NCBI GenBank assembly: GCA_024516035.1 | Contig: CM044955.1 | Location: 54,587,257-54,651,256, forward strand | Length of the DNA: 64,000 bases | Direction of reading: 5' to 3' | Source of the DNA: Bactericera cockerelli | Lineage: Eukaryota > Arthropoda > Insecta > Hemiptera > Triozidae | In this document: positions 1 through 12,500 of the stretch, one piece after another | How the letters are laid out: each line of letters starts with the position of its first letter | Position numbering within the stretch: the stretch's first letter is position 1 | Program-made: the position numbers and the translations under genes | The notes under the pieces: generated by a model | Database searches by the model: none | What the model saw: only the letters and a program-made list of their open reading frames with translations | What the model was told of the DNA's origin: nothing

Positions 1-1595
1 AAGATTCCACAAAGATCCTCTGGTTCCCCTACACCCAGAAACATTCCAGATGGCGACATTTGCTTCTGGTGGAAATGTGGTGAAGGATGGGAAGCAATCT
101 AGAATCTCCTGGACGCATACCTTTCCAGTACTCCCACCCCACTCTTCCTGATGGAAAGTGAAGTCAAGAAAATAATGGCGTACCTAGCCCAAAGAATCCA
201 AACCTTGCTAAAAATAATGCCTTCTGAAAGCTGTAGTCCCAATCCCGGCAGATTCTTTCACTCGGAATTGGCATTTGCCAATTAATAAAACATCCTTGGT
301 ACTGAAAAATAATTTTAAAAAAAACACAAAAAAAAATAATAAAAAAAATAATAAAAAAAAAAAAAAAACACTAGAAACAATATCAGTACATCCTTCTAAA
401 TCAAAATTCATAGCAAACAAGAAATTTACAAGAAAGAAGATTTCACAAAGATCCCCAACAACCAAAAACATCATTCCAGATGGCGACATTTGCTTCTGGT
501 GGAAATGTGGTGAAGGATGAGAAGCAATCTAGAATCTCCTGGACGCATACCTTTCCAGTACTCCCACCCCACTCTTCCTGATGGAAAGTGAAGTCAAGAA
601 AATAATGGCGTACCTAGCCCAAAGAATCCAAACCTTGCTAAAAATAATGCCTTTTCAAAGCTGTAGTTCCAATCCCGACAGATTCTTTGACTCGTAATTG
701 GCATTTGCCAACTAAATAAAACATCCTAGGTACAGAAAGCCTTGTGTTTTTGTAAGTTTAAGAGTTTCGGGAAACACGTTCGTTGTGATACTCGAGTTGA
801 ACAGCAATGTAAGAGGTTTAGCCAGAGATGGAGCACAGGCACGAATTATTTTTGGCAGAATCCCGTCCAACCCCGCGGGTTTGTTCATTTTCATACTGAG
901 GATCTCGTCCAGCACTTCCTGTTCTGTGAACTGAGGTAGCGCTAGACTTACCTCTATATTATTAGAAAACTCTTCTAGAGAGTGGTGGGAGCTGGGTGAA
1001 AAAGAGGAATTAAAATGAGTGGCGAAAGCCTCAACTATTTTTTTTGGAGTACCGAGTTCTTCACCTTTGTAAGTGAAATTCTGGTTTTTACCTTTGGCTC
1101 TTTCAGTTCTTACATATTTCCAGAACAATTTACTGTTTGATTTAAAATCAACCACCAGATTTTGTATATATATTTTATGGTCACATTTTATTTTAGTTTT
1201 TATACTTTTTCTCAAAAGGTTGTATTGGGCAGTCACCTCAGGTGTTTTATGTTTTATTTTCCATAGTTTTTCTTTCTTATTTTATTTTTTTTTTTCGTTT
1301 CTGTGCTCCACCATTCTGGATATTTTATAACTTTTTGCTTACATTTGTACGTAGGAACAGTTTGGATGAAAACATCAGTTAACTTATCATAAATCATCTT
1401 AAGAATATCATTAGGATTATTCAAACCTTCTAGAGAGGACCAATCTATTTAAAAAAAATTGTTGAGTAAGTAAAGTGAAACTTGTTGAGGAAGCAAAGTG
1501 AAACTTGTTGAGAAAGCAAAGTGAAACTTGTTGAGAAAGCAAAGTGAAATTTATTGAGGAAGTAAAGTGAAATTTGTTGAGGAAGCAAAATGAAA
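1..1595. repeat. Segmental duplication, copy 1
   Basis: This block recurs almost base for base at 3614-5208, with an offset of 3612-3613 that changes by one base in the poly-A stretch near 310-370. It carries two direct copies of a ~290-bp sub-repeat (about 1-290 and 415-720, each with the 'ggcgacatttgcttctggtgg' neighbourhood), then a LINE reverse-transcriptase fragment on the minus strand, then the start of a 23-bp minisatellite. The window begins inside the block, so its left edge is not seen. Near identity implies a very recent duplication or an assembly duplicate. Confidence 0.85.
712..1330 (-). pseudogene. Non-LTR retrotransposon reverse-transcriptase fragment
   Basis: Read on the minus strand, the 174-aa frame (1236 to 712) covers the linker after the endonuclease and the first RT blocks of a LINE of the Jockey/CR1/I kind. 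It shows FWKYVRTERAKG, then FTEQEVLDEIL and the block KMNKPAGLDGILPKII, followed by an early RT segment ending near FPETLK. The frame then runs into unrelated residues and a stop, so the palm with the YxDD active site is missing. Upstream coding similarity (PEWWSTETKK) continues to about 1330 but is out of frame across a poly-A run. It is a 5'- and 3'-truncated, inactive copy. Clade assignment is by eye. Confidence 0.75.
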
Positions 1596-1765
1596 CTTGT
1601 TGAGGAGCAAAGTGAAACTTTTTGATGAAGCAAAGTGAAACTTGTTGAGAAAGCAAAGTGAAACTTGTTGAGAAAGCAAAGTGAAACTTGTTGAGGAAGC
1701 AAAGTGAAATTTGTTGAGGAAGCAAAGTGAAATTTTTTGAAGAAGCAAAGTGAAATTTGTTGAGT
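1459..1765. repeat. 23-bp minisatellite
   Basis: About 13 tandem units of roughly 23 bp with the core aagtgaaacttgttgagga; units differ at a few positions and one lacks a base near 1605. The reverse strand is open in several frames only because the unit has no stop codons. The first ~135 bp are shared with the second duplication copy at 5074-5208. Confidence 0.9.
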
Positions 1766-2487
1766 AGAATAGAATAGAATTAAAATATAATTGTATTTCT
1801 CAATAAGAGTTTACAATAGAGGTTGGGATGCAGGTTAGTTAACATAATTCTAAAATTACATAATAAATTAAAAAAAAAAAAAAACAATTACTACATGCTA
1901 TTATTTTGCAGTGCCACATAATTTTTCCCCCCATTTTTCTTCTTCTTTTTCCTTTCATTTGGAAAAAAAAGTTGCTAAAATTACTTTAAATGTAGTTTAA
2001 ATACATTAGTCAACTTAATCTATCTTGAAAATATTACATAATTCTTCAAGCAGAACGAAATACAAAACAAAACCAGGTGTGAGATTTTTTTTTCATCACG
2101 CGTGTACAGACGTTAGGATTTTTAACGCGAGTACTCACAGGTTAAAACTTCAGGCTTTCTCTTCCACCTAACATTGTGATTTAAATAAAAGGTTAGTTCA
2201 CAATGGTTAGAGTAAAGAATAGTAGCGAGTTCAATATTCAAACAAGTAAGTTTCCAGAATTATCTAGTTTACCTGAATTGAAGAAATGATTTTACTTTTT
2301 ATATTGTTAGAAAAGATTCGTTTCATGTTGGCCAAATTATATTTTTAATTATTTTAATTGGCCACATCAAGAAATGAAATTTTTCTTTCAAAGTTATTTT
2401 AAACTCCAACAAACATCACAACACAACAAAATTAAGAGTATACCCAAGAACTACATTCATAAGTTACACTGATTGTCAAATTTTTTG
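1766..2487. other. AT-rich unannotated stretch
   Basis: No coding frame, tRNA-like motif or tandem array is visible here. The sequence is AT-rich with short poly-A and poly-T runs. Confidence 0.5.
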
Positions 2488-3530
2488 TTGCTGACACTGC
2501 TGTTCAAAATTTTCCTTGCTGATGTTCTAAATTCTATTTGCTGATGATAAAAATTCTACTTGCTGATGTTCCAAATTCAACTTGCTGATCAAAATTTTCT
2601 TTGCTGATGTTCAAAATTTTACGTGCTGATGTTCAAAATTCTATTTGCTGATAAACAAAATTCTTCTTGCTGATGATCAAAATTCTACGTGCTGATGTTC
2701 AAAATTTCATATGCTGACGTTCAAAATTCTACGTGCTGATGTTCAAAATTCTATTTGCTAATGATCAAAATTCTTCTTGCTGATGATCAAAATTCTACGT
2801 GCTGATGTTCAAAATTTTATGTGCTGATATTCAAAATTCTACTTGCTGATGATAAAAATTCTCCTTGCTGATGTTCAAAATTTCCCGGCTGATGTTCAAA
2901 ATTCTACTTGCTGATGTTCAAAATTCCACGTGCTAATGTTCAAAATTCTACATGCTGATGTTCAAATTCAACGTGCTGATACTCAAAATTCTACCTGCTG
3001 ATGTTCAAAATTCTAAGTGCTGATGTTCAAATTCTACGTGCTGATGTTCAAAATTCCACGTGCTGATACTCAAAATTTTACTTGCTGATGTTCAAAATTC
3101 CACGTTTTCATTTTCAAAATTCTACTTCCTGATGCTCAAAATTCACCTTGCTGATGTTCAAAATTCTACGTGCTGATGTTCAAAATTCTACTTGCTGATG
3201 CTCAAAATTCTCCTTGCTGATACTCAAAATTCTACTTGCTGATACTCAAAATTCACCTTGCTGATGTTCAAAATTCTACGTGCTGATGTTCAAAATTCTA
3301 CTTGCTGATGCTCAAAATTCTCCTTGCTGATACTCAAAATTCTACTTGCTGAAGTTCAAAATTCCACATGCTGATGTTCAAAATTCCACGTGTTAATACT
3401 CAAAATTCTACTTGCTCATGTTCAAAATTCTTCTTGCTGATGTTCAAAATTCCATGTGCTGATGTTCAAAATTCCACGTGCTGATGTTCAAAATTCCACG
3501 TGCTGGTGTTCAAAATTCCAAGTTTTCAAA
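2488..3530. repeat. 22-bp minisatellite array
   Basis: About 47 tandem units of 22 bp with consensus ctgatgttcaaaattctacg plus tg. The 'ttcaaaattcta' core is nearly fixed while the 'cgtg/cttg' part varies. Some units lack or gain a base, and a longer block (about 3126-3250) is repeated at about 3240-3350, indicating higher-order duplication. The same 12-base core forms the 20-bp satellite at 9590-13850. Confidence 0.92.
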
Positions 3531-3613
3531 ATTAGATGTTATGATGACACTGCTTGCCAAACACCACAACACTAGTATCAAAATTCACAGCAAACAAGAA
3601 ATTCATGAGAAAG

Positions 3614-5208
3614 AAGATTCCACAAAGATCCTCTGGTTCCCCTACACCCAGAAACATTCCAGATGGCGACATTTGCTTCTGGTGGAAATGTGGTGAAGGA
3701 TGGGAAGCAATCTAGAATCTCCTGGACGCATACCTTTCCAGTACTCCCACCCCACTCTTCCTGATGGAAAGTGAAGTCAAGAAAATAATGGCGTACCTAG
3801 CCCAAAGAATCCAAACCTTGCTAAAAATAATGCCTTCTGAAAGCTGTAGTCCCAATCCCGGCAGATTCTTTCACTCGGAATTGGCATTTGCCAATTAATA
3901 AAACATCCTTGGTACTGAAAAATAATTTTAAAAAAAACACAAAAAAAAATAATAAAAAAAATAATAAAAAAAAAAAAAAACACTAGAAACAATATCAGTA
4001 CATCCTTCTAAATCAAAATTCATAGCAAACAAGAAATTTACAAGAAAGAAGATTTCACAAAGATCCCCAACAACCAAAAACATCATTCCAGATGGCGACA
4101 TTTGCTTCTGGTGGAAATGTGGTGAAGGATGAGAAGCAATCTAGAATCTCCTGGACGCATACCTTTCCAGTACTCCCACCCCACTCTTCCTGATGGAAAG
4201 TGAAGTCAAGAAAATAATGGCGTACCTAGCCCAAAGAATCCAAACCTTGCTAAAAATAATGCCTTTTCAAAGCTGTAGTTCCAATCCCGACAGATTCTTT
4301 GACTCGTAATTGGCATTTGCCAACTAAATAAAACATCCTAGGTACAGAAAGCCTTGTGTTTTTGTAAGTTTAAGAGTTTCGGGAAACACGTTCGTTGTGA
4401 TACTCGAGTTGAACAGCAATGTAAGAGGTTTAGCCAGAGATGGAGCACAGGCACGAATTATTTTTGGCAGAATCCCGTCCAACCCCGCGGGTTTGTTCAT
4501 TTTCATACTGAGGATCTCGTCCAGCACTTCCTGTTCTGTGAACTGAGGTAGCGCTAGACTTACCTCTATATTATTAGAAAACTCTTCTAGAGAGTGGTGG
4601 GAGCTGGGTGAAAAAGAGGAATTAAAATGAGTGGCGAAAGCCTCAACTATTTTTTTTGGAGTACCGAGTTCTTCACCTTTGTAAGTGAAATTCTGGTTTT
4701 TACCTTTGGCTCTTTCAGTTCTTACATATTTCCAGAACAATTTACTGTTTGATTTAAAATCAACCACCAGATTTTGTATATATATTTTATGGTCACATTT
4801 TATTTTAGTTTTTATACTTTTTCTCAAAAGGTTGTATTGGGCAGTCACCTCAGGTGTTTTATGTTTTATTTTCCATAGTTTTTCTTTCTTATTTTATTTT
4901 TTTTTTTCGTTTCTGTGCTCCACCATTCTGGATATTTTATAACTTTTTGCTTACATTTGTACGTAGGAACAGTTTGGATGAAAACATCAGTTAACTTATC
5001 ATAAATCATCTTAAGAATATCATTAGGATTATTCAAACCTTCTAGAGAGGACCAATCTATTTAAAAAAAATTGTTGAGTAAGTAAAGTGAAACTTGTTGA
5101 GGAAGCAAAGTGAAACTTGTTGAGAAAGCAAAGTGAAACTTGTTGAGAAAGCAAAGTGAAATTTATTGAGGAAGTAAAGTGAAATTTGTTGAGGAAGCAA
5201 AGTGAAAC
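3614..5208. repeat. Segmental duplication, copy 2
   Basis: Second copy of 1-1595. Identity begins at 'aagattccacaaagatcc' and runs through the sub-repeats, the LINE fragment and the first 5-6 units of the 23-bp minisatellite. It breaks at about 5208, where copy 1 continues the minisatellite and this copy switches to 'agcgaggagcgtgtgtc'. The 22-bp array lies between the two copies. Confidence 0.85.
4324..4942 (-). pseudogene. Non-LTR retrotransposon RT fragment (second copy)
   Basis: Duplicate of the LINE fragment at 712-1330; the 174-aa translation is identical residue for residue, including the truncation after FPETLK and the same poly-A frameshift upstream. It arose by duplication of the whole block rather than by an independent insertion. 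No active site is present. Confidence 0.75.
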
Positions 5209-5411
5209 AGCGAGGAGCGTGTGTCAATAGCAATAAATTGTCGAAAGCAACAGGCATGGGGCAACAGGCTACAAACACTGCGAAGGGGGGGGGAGAGAGC
5301 AAGCAACATGTATTACTTCCCCCTTCCCTCTGAATGGCGCGGCGAACAGTGGACGCTAAGGTCCGAATTATAACACAGGATTAAATTTAAGATAGGCCAG
5401 AATATTGCACT

Positions 5412-5548
5412 GTGTAGCTCAGTAACTTAAGGCGGCGGACTTGTAACCTGGAGGTCGGTGGTTCAAGTTACGGTTTCAGCGTAGAATTAGGAAAGCGAGT
5501 TTGAGTAGTTGTGATATCACGAAAGTGTTAAACACAAATACGATAACA
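5412..5548 (+). mobile_element. tRNA-derived SINE, family B
   Basis: Head 'gtagctcagtaactta', then 'aacctggaggtcggtggttc' as the B-box region, then the body 'cgtagaattaggaaagcgag' and tail 'gataaca'. Other copies lie at 16378-16510, 31791-31930, 56128-56196 (minus) and 63579-63711 (minus). Confidence 0.75.
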
Positions 5549-5814
5549 GACTTGGACTTGAGGTAGGCTTTCATTCAGTCTTGATTGGGTCTTATCTTAA
5601 ATTCTGAAAAAACCTCCCCCCTACCAATGCCGACCCCCAATAGCAACATAAGCTAATTTGGGATAAAGGCAAGGGAGATATACATATACATTAATACTAG
5701 TATGTCTTACAATTTAAAAGTAAGTCATACTCGTATAATTCATAATTATATAAAAAAATGTTGACAAACAAATGGATACCTACATTTTCTTTTTTTAATA
5801 ATGCAAAAAAGAAA

Positions 5815-6159
5815 AGAAAAAAACACTGCCAATTATGGACACAATACTTCCTCGTGATTGTTTCACATTGTATACACGTGCCAATTTTGAGATTTTATTT
5901 TATACTAAATCACTTGTATCTTGTAAATCGCTTAGCGTTTAAGTAAAAAGATAGTGGTCAGGTGCATGATCTCTGTCACCCAGAACCGCTTGTACAAATT
6001 TGATTAATTTAAAAATGGGACCATCTACAGAACCTCTCCTATATGTGTGCAAAATTTCATGAAAATCTGTTGAGTAGTTTCTGAGATTTGCGCGTTACAA
6101 GGAATATTTTTAACAGATCGATGGACCGACAGACGGACACAAAACCAAATTTGCTCAGG

Positions 6160-6195
<36 letters not shown>

Positions 6196-6287
6196 AACAC
6201 AATACTTCCGATTTCTAATATTAGAAATTTCTCGGAAGTAAAATGAAATCTCATATTCTAACAAAAAGCCAAGGTTATTGCTGCAAT
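5815..6287 (-). mobile_element. Dispersed element, family G
   Basis: One end reads 'gccaattatggacacaatac' and the other 'acttccgatttctaatatta...ggaagta', with the palindrome TTTCTAATATTAGAAA inside the latter end. Related copies occur at 8372-8890 and 25066-25440 (opposite orientation) and in two pieces at 60222-60548 and 61660-62075. No coding frame is present. It looks like a non-autonomous DNA transposon or SINE-like element, but the class is not established. A poly-T run sits at 6163-6190. Confidence 0.65.
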
Positions 6288-6399
6288 TTCTTCTACCCAA
6301 CTAACTAAGAATCGTTTGTTGTTCGCTCTCAGCGACCAATGATTGCCTTCATATCAGCGCGCCGCCTCTGATGTCGTTTTTCTTCTATTTTTGATTCCA

Positions 6400-6640
6400 T
6401 GTTTTCCTCCCTCTCCCCCCTCTTTCTCTTTCTTCCCTCTCCTTTCTCCCTCCCTCAAAATTTTTCTCCTTCTCCCTCTCTTTTTCCCCACCAATCTATC
6501 GCTTGCCCCCTCCCCTCTGACTCTTCTCCTATCTCCATTTCTTCTTTTCCTCTTTTTATTATACTTCCTTATTTTATTTTACTCCTTTTCTCTCTCTCTG
6601 TCTCACCGCCTCGTTCTTTCGTACTCTCTCTTTTCTCTCC
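6400..6640. repeat. Pyrimidine-rich (CT/CCT) tract
   Basis: Long stretch of C and T on the + strand (tccctctcccc, tctctctctg). The open frames here are leucine/serine/proline runs produced by composition and are not genes. Confidence 0.8.
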
Positions 6641-6919
6641 TGTAAGTTCTCTGGAAAAAAATTCCTTGTCAAACATATCCGACGCAGAAAATTGCCAAAG
6701 AGAGAAAATGCCTGCCTTCAAATTGACCGTTTGGAAATTTCAACTTGGCTCTTTCCATTCTATTTTGAAATTTCGGCCTGACTTTTCCATCCTTCCGAAA
6801 AAAAGGCTTTACCATGAATGTATTTTGATTTTTTCCTCATGTCTATGTGTTATTTGATATCCATGTACATCTAGTACACCTTCTCATTTTTTCACAAAAC
6901 AGAAAAGTCCTGATCGACA

Positions 6920-7030
6920 AAAAGGTAGTTGAAGTGGTTGAGGCATTACTCTGGTAATCCAGGTAGAGTGAGTATCCGTTGGTTTGAAACCCACCCAATG
7001 CATGGATTTTTGGATATCCCTCATGGATTT
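6920..7030 (+). mobile_element. SINE family A, diverged fragment
   Basis: Contains 'actctggtaatccaggtaga' and 'acccacccaatgcatggatt', the head of family A (see 25828-26044), with many substitutions and no tail. Confidence 0.55.
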
Positions 7031-7599
7031 GAGTGTGTGGTGTGTGTGTGACCAAACAATGTATCGTTATGGGGATAAACAGTGTTTCATCCCCACAATT
7101 TCAACTGCTGCTGTTCGTTCAACTGAAGGGGGAATTTTAACTACTGAGGTCATATCGAGACTAAAGTTTTACCCTTCAATGGCTGGATTACCAACTTCTC
7201 GAGTGCTTCTACGTCTCAAGTGCTAGCACAATCATCATGACGATGCGGACGATGAGAGCTATTTGAAAGAGTTCTTCTGAGCTTTTCTCAAACCAGTTTC
7301 TTAAGACCAAATATAGCCAGTATCGTGTGTAACCCGGATAGGTCAATGTACAATGTTTCTAGAGACTATTCAGTGGGGACTAGGGGTAGGGATAGCGAGT
7401 ATAGTGTGTGTCCTGGCTAGGTGTCCCGCAGGGCACTGCATTAGCACCCCGTGGTTTTCACATGACTCACTGACTCGAGTCTATGTATAGCTTCTCCACC
7501 CACCATAGGGTGTTCTCCAAGTAAGAGAAATAATTATGTTATGAGAAAATTGTATAGAGGTGAACAATTTCTCAACGAGCATTTTATCACTCGCCTGTT

Positions 7600-7770
7600 T
7601 TGGGTGAGGTTCATCGAAGAATATGAAGAAAAATAAAAGGTTCACTCATACCTCGCGAGGAAAAATAAGAAGCTATTTGTGCGAAGAATAAGGAGAAAAA
7701 TAGAAGAGCGGGGTCCACTCATACCTAGTGAGGAATAATTAGTAGCTATTTACTTGGGTATCAGCCTGTT
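7600..7770 (+). mobile_element. SINE family C tail fragments, two in tandem
   Basis: Two copies of the 'cactcatacctcgcgaggaa' motif ('cactcatacctagtgaggaa' in the second) in the same orientation, matching the body of family C at 47521-47690. The tRNA-like head is not recognisable. Confidence 0.5.
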
Positions 7771-8219
7771 AACGCATTACGAGCAAGCAATGAGTTACTT
7801 AGACCAATGTTGAGGTTAGGAGTCTCGTACTATTTGGCTATTAAATAAAATTGAGACACAATAGCACTGAATGCATACAATAGAAGTCTTTAAAAAAGAA
7901 ATCTTTTGCACTTGAATTTTCTTTGAAGCAAATGAGAATAAAGAGGACACAAAAAGAAATTCCAAGAAATGGAGATGAAAACTACTCGCGTACAATATCA
8001 GGAGACCACTCGCCTGACAATTCAAGGCGGGGTTACAGGAGCACAAAGGGCAGGGTAGGGTTACACGAAGACAAAGGCCGGAATGATAGGGTTAACCGCA
8101 GCCGCCATAGCCTTTTAGAGAGGAGAAAAAAGGCTTTGAACATTTTGAACCAAATCTCATTTCCGCCACACAATTTCATTTTGCCGTTTGCGTTCATAAC
8201 ACCGGGAGCCCTTTTCTCC

Positions 8220-8360
8220 TTCTCTCTCTAACTTTACTCTCTCCTATTTTTCTCTCTCTCTCATTATATTTCCATTGTTCTTCCTTTCATTTGCTTTCTT
8301 TCTCCTCTTTCTCTCTCACACCTTCTCCTTCTTATCGCTCTCTTTCTCTCTAGTCATTTT
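8220..8360. repeat. CT-rich tract
   Basis: Imperfect (TC)n/(TTTC)n on the + strand directly left of a family G element. Low complexity only. Confidence 0.75.
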
Positions 8361-8371
8361 TTCTCTTCTAT

Positions 8372-8890
8372 TACTTCCGAGAAATATAATATTAGAAATC
8401 GGAAGTACATATTGTGTTCGCTTTTGTAAAAGAAAATATCCCATTTTAAATTCATCAACTTCGCACTAGCGGTTCTGGGTAAAAAGACCATGCGCCTGAC
8501 CACTAACTTTTTACTCTAACGCTTATATCTCGTGAACGGTACACCCGATTTTGATGAAATTACGTATGTATATGTATATTATCGTTATGCATAGGCCATT
8601 TATAGTTATTTTTTAATTAATTAAGATTTAGCTCTGGAACTCCAGAAAATTCAAAAAAATTGATAAAAAGGGGAAAAAGGAGGACTTCAACTTGCCGATA
8701 CAGATTTTTTTGTAGAATCTAAAATGTACGAAAAATAGTACTCTTCTATTTAAAACAAATTTGAAGAAAATCGGCTGAGCGGTTTTGGAGGTACACGTGA
8801 TTTAGTATAACATTTCATAATTGCCACGTGTATACATACAATGTAAAACAATCACGAGGAAGTATTGTGTCCATAGTTGGAAGTGTTTGT
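8372..8890 (+). mobile_element. Dispersed element, family G (full-length-like)
   Basis: Starts 'acttccgagaaatataatat' and ends 'aagtattgtgtccatagttgg'. It is the longest copy of the family, in the opposite orientation to 5815-6287. Internal AT-rich text such as 'gaaaatcggctgagcggttt' is shared with 25066-25440. There is no protein frame. Confidence 0.65.
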
Positions 8891-9241
8891 TAAATACTCT
8901 TGAAAGTTCTTAATAAATCCGTAGGTATCCGATTTCGTCATCGATTAGCATTCACTGTAAAACATTACCATTGTGGTTTGTATTCTGGTGTTCAACATGG
9001 AGATGAGTGGACCTTAATTCATAGTATAGCAGTATGTACTCAGGTCTTAGTTTTAATATACGTACTGGCTACTCTACTCAATAAATTGAAGAAGAAAAAA
9101 AAACATGAATTACCGGGGGCGGAATTAAAATTACAGCCGAATTATAATTTCACTCATCTTTAAAACTAAATTTTCAGCCGAACAAACACTTTTAATCAAA
9201 ATTGTGTTCCTGAACGACAAACATCAAACTGCTCAATACCA

Positions 9242-9581
9242 AGAATATATGGTACTAATCGAGTCACCAAGGAAGGCAGGTGTTTACGAACCAACAGAGA
9301 AATCCTGAAAATACTACAGGGTCTTCCCCTTGTTCATACAATCACAAAGACTCAGATGTTTCGGACAAATAGAGAAAATGCAAGACTCAAAGATGACTAA
9401 GAATATACTGAATGCAAAGATAAGAGAATAAGAGACAGACCTCGCTTAATGGATGGATTGTAGACAACCTGAAGTGATGCAAAACACCGGATGGGGAACT
9501 GCAGTCAGGGACCGTCTTGCCTGAAAGAAAGTAGCCTAGGAGGCCAAGACCCACGCCGGACTATTGTGCCAATTGGTGTAG
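9242..9581 (+). pseudogene. Dead RTE/CFDP2-like LINE C-terminus
   Basis: Translation in shifting frames gives RIYGTNRVTKEGRCLRTNRE, then LRCFGQIEKMQDSKMTKNIL, then RDRPRL and TGWGTAVRDRLA*KKVA*EAK. This is the well-known tail of RTE-type endonuclease/reverse transcriptases (LRWFGHVxRM ... RPRLRW ... W..A.dR..W...v.eAk.H.Gl). At least one frameshift and several in-frame stops (TAA, TGA, TAG) show it is long dead. It stops where the 20-bp satellite begins. Confidence 0.75.
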
Positions 9582-9589
9582 TATGGGTA

Positions 9590-12500
9590 TAATCAAAATT
9601 GTAGTCATCAAAATTCTAGTTCACCTTCAAAATTCTAGTTCAACGTCTAAATTATAGGTTGACTTCAAATTCCAGTTCCATTCAAAATAAATGGTCACCT
9701 TCAAAATTTTTGTCGTCTCCAAAATTCTAGTTCACTATTTCTATCTAGTTAAAAATTATAGTTCAACACTTTCTAAATTCTGGTCATCTTACCTTCAAAA
9801 TTCTAGTTCACCTTCAAAATTCTAGTTCACCTTCAAAATTCTAGTTCACCTTCAAAATTCTAGTTCACCTTCAAAATTCTCGTTCACCTTCAAAATTCTA
9901 GTTCACCTTCAAAATTCTACTTCACCTTCAAAATTCTTGTTCACCTTCAAAATTCTAGTTCACCTTCCAAATTATAGTTCACCTTCCAAATTCTAGTTCA
10001 CCTTCAAAATTCTAGTTCAGCTTCCAAATTCTAGTTCACCTTCAAAATTCTAGTTCACCTTCAAAATTCCTGGTCACTTTCCAAATTCTAGTTCACCTTC
10101 CAAATTCTAGTTCACCTTCCACATTCTAGTTCACCTTCCAAATTCTAGTTCACTTTCCAAATTCTAGTTCACCTTCAAAATTCCTGGTCACTTTCCAAAT
10201 TCTAGATCACCTGCAAAATTCTAGTTCATCTTCAAAATTCTAGTTCACCTTCAAAATTCTATTTCACCTTCAAAATTCTAGTTCACCTTCAAAATTCTAT
10301 TTCACCTTCAAAATTCTAGTTCACCTTCAAAATTCTAGTTCACCTTCAAAATTCTATTTCACCTTCAAAATTCTAGTTCACCTTCAAAATTCTAGTTCAC
10401 CTTCAAAATTCTAGTTCACCTTCAAAATTCTAGTTCACCTTCAAAATTCTAGTTCACCTTCAAAATTCTAGTTCACTTTCAAAATTCTAGTTCACCTTCA
10501 TGATTCTAGTTCACCTTCTAAATTCTAGTTCACCTTCAAAATTCTAGTTCACCTTCAAAATTCTAGTTCACCTTCAAAATTCTAGTTCACCTTCAAAATT
10601 CTAGTTCACCTTCAAAATTCTAGTTCACCTTCAAAATTCTAGTTCACCTTCAAAATTCTAGTTCACCTTCAAAATTCTAGTTCACCTTCAAAATTCTTGG
10701 TCAAATTCAAAATTCTAGTTCACCTTCAAAATTCTAGTTCACCTTCAAAATTCTAGTTCACCTTCAAAATTCTAGTTCACCTTCAAAATTCTAGTTCACT
10801 TCAAAATTCTAGTTCACCTTCAAAATTCTATGTTCACCTTCAAAATTCTGTTCACTTTTCATAAATTCATTTTCACCTTCAAATTCTAGTTCACCTTCAA
10901 AATTCTAGTTCACCTTCAAAATTCTAGTTCACCTTCAAAATTCTAGTTCACCTTCAAAATTCTAGTTCACCTTCAAAATTCTTGTTCAAACTTCAAAATT
11001 CTAGTTCACCAAAATTTGTCTCAAAATTCTAGTTCACCTTCAAAATTCTAGTTCACCTTCAAAATTCTAGTTCACCTTCAAAATTCTAGTTCACTTCAAA
11101 ATTCTAGTTCACCTTCATATTCTAGTTCACCTTCAAAATTCTAGTTCACCTTCAAAATTCTAGTTCACCTTCAAAATTCTAGTTCACCTTCAAAATTCTA
11201 GTTCACCTTCAAAATTCTAGTTCACTTTCAAAATTCTAGTTCACCTTCAAAATTCTAGTTCACCTTCAAAATTCTAGTTCACTTTCAAAATTCTAGTTCA
11301 CCTTCATGATTCTAGTTCACCTTCAAAATTCTAGTTCACCTTCAAAATTCTAGTCATTCACTTCAAAAATTCTAGTTCACCTTCAAAATTCTAGTTCACC
11401 CATTTCAATAAGTTCTATGGTCATAATTCAAAATTCTAGTTCACCTTCAAAATTCTAGTTCACCTTCAAAATTCTAGTTCACCTTCAAAATTCTAGTTCA
11501 CCTTCAAAATTCTAGTTCACTTTCAAAATTCTAGTTCACCTTCATATTCTAGTTCACCTTCAAAATTCTAGTTCACCTTCAAAATTCTAGTTCACCCTTC
11601 AAAATTCTAGTTCACCTTCAAAATTCTAGTTCACCTTCAAATATTTCTTGTTCAATATTCAAAATTCTAGTTCACCTTCAAAATTCTTGTTCACCTTCAA
11701 AATCTTCTTTTTCACCTTCAAAATTCTAGTTCTACCTTCAAAATTCTAGTTCACCTTCAAAATTCTGTTCACCTTCAAAATTCTAGTTCACCTTCCAAAT
11801 TCTAGTTAAAATTCAAAATTCTAGTTCACCTTCAAAATTCTACTTCAAACCCTTCAAAATTCTTGTTCACCTTCAAAATTCTAGTTCACCTTCAAATTAT
11901 TAGTTCACTTTTAAATTCTTAGTTCACCTTCATAGATTCTAGTTCACCTTCAAATTCTAGTTCACCTTCAAAATTCTAGTTCACCTTCAAAATTCTAGTT
12001 CACCTTCAAAATTCTAGTTCACCTTCAAAATTCTAGTTCACCTTCAAAATTCTTGTTCAACATTCAAAATTCTAGTTCACCTTCAAAATTCTAGTTCACC
12101 TTCAAAATTCTAGTTCACCTTCAAAATTCTAGTTCACTTCAAAATTCATTTTTTCTAGTTCACTTCATATTCTAGTTCACCTTCAAATTCTAGTTCACCT
12201 TCAAAATTCTAGTTCACCTTCAAAATTCTAGTTCACCTTCAAAATTCTAGTTCACCTTCAAAATTCTTGTTCACTTCAAAATTCTAGTTCACCTTCAAAA
12301 TTCTGTTCACCTTCAAAATTCTTTTCACCTTCAAAATTCTAGTTCCCTTCAAAATTCTAGTTCACCTTCAAAATTCTTGTTCACCTTCAAAATTTAGTTC
12401 ACCTTCCAAATTCTAGTTCACCTTCAAAATTCTAGTTCACCTTCAAAATTCTATTCACCTTCAAAATTCTTGTTCACCTTCAAAATTCTAGTTCACCTTC

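Noticed and set aside
1417..1748. Phe/Ser/Leu-rich minus-strand frames through the 23-bp minisatellite
   Set aside because: Three overlapping frames are all open because the unit lacks stops; no other coding signal.
2488..3530. Possible CRISPR or protein-coding repeat
   Set aside because: A 22-bp unit without spacers and with frequent indels; frames are short and broken.
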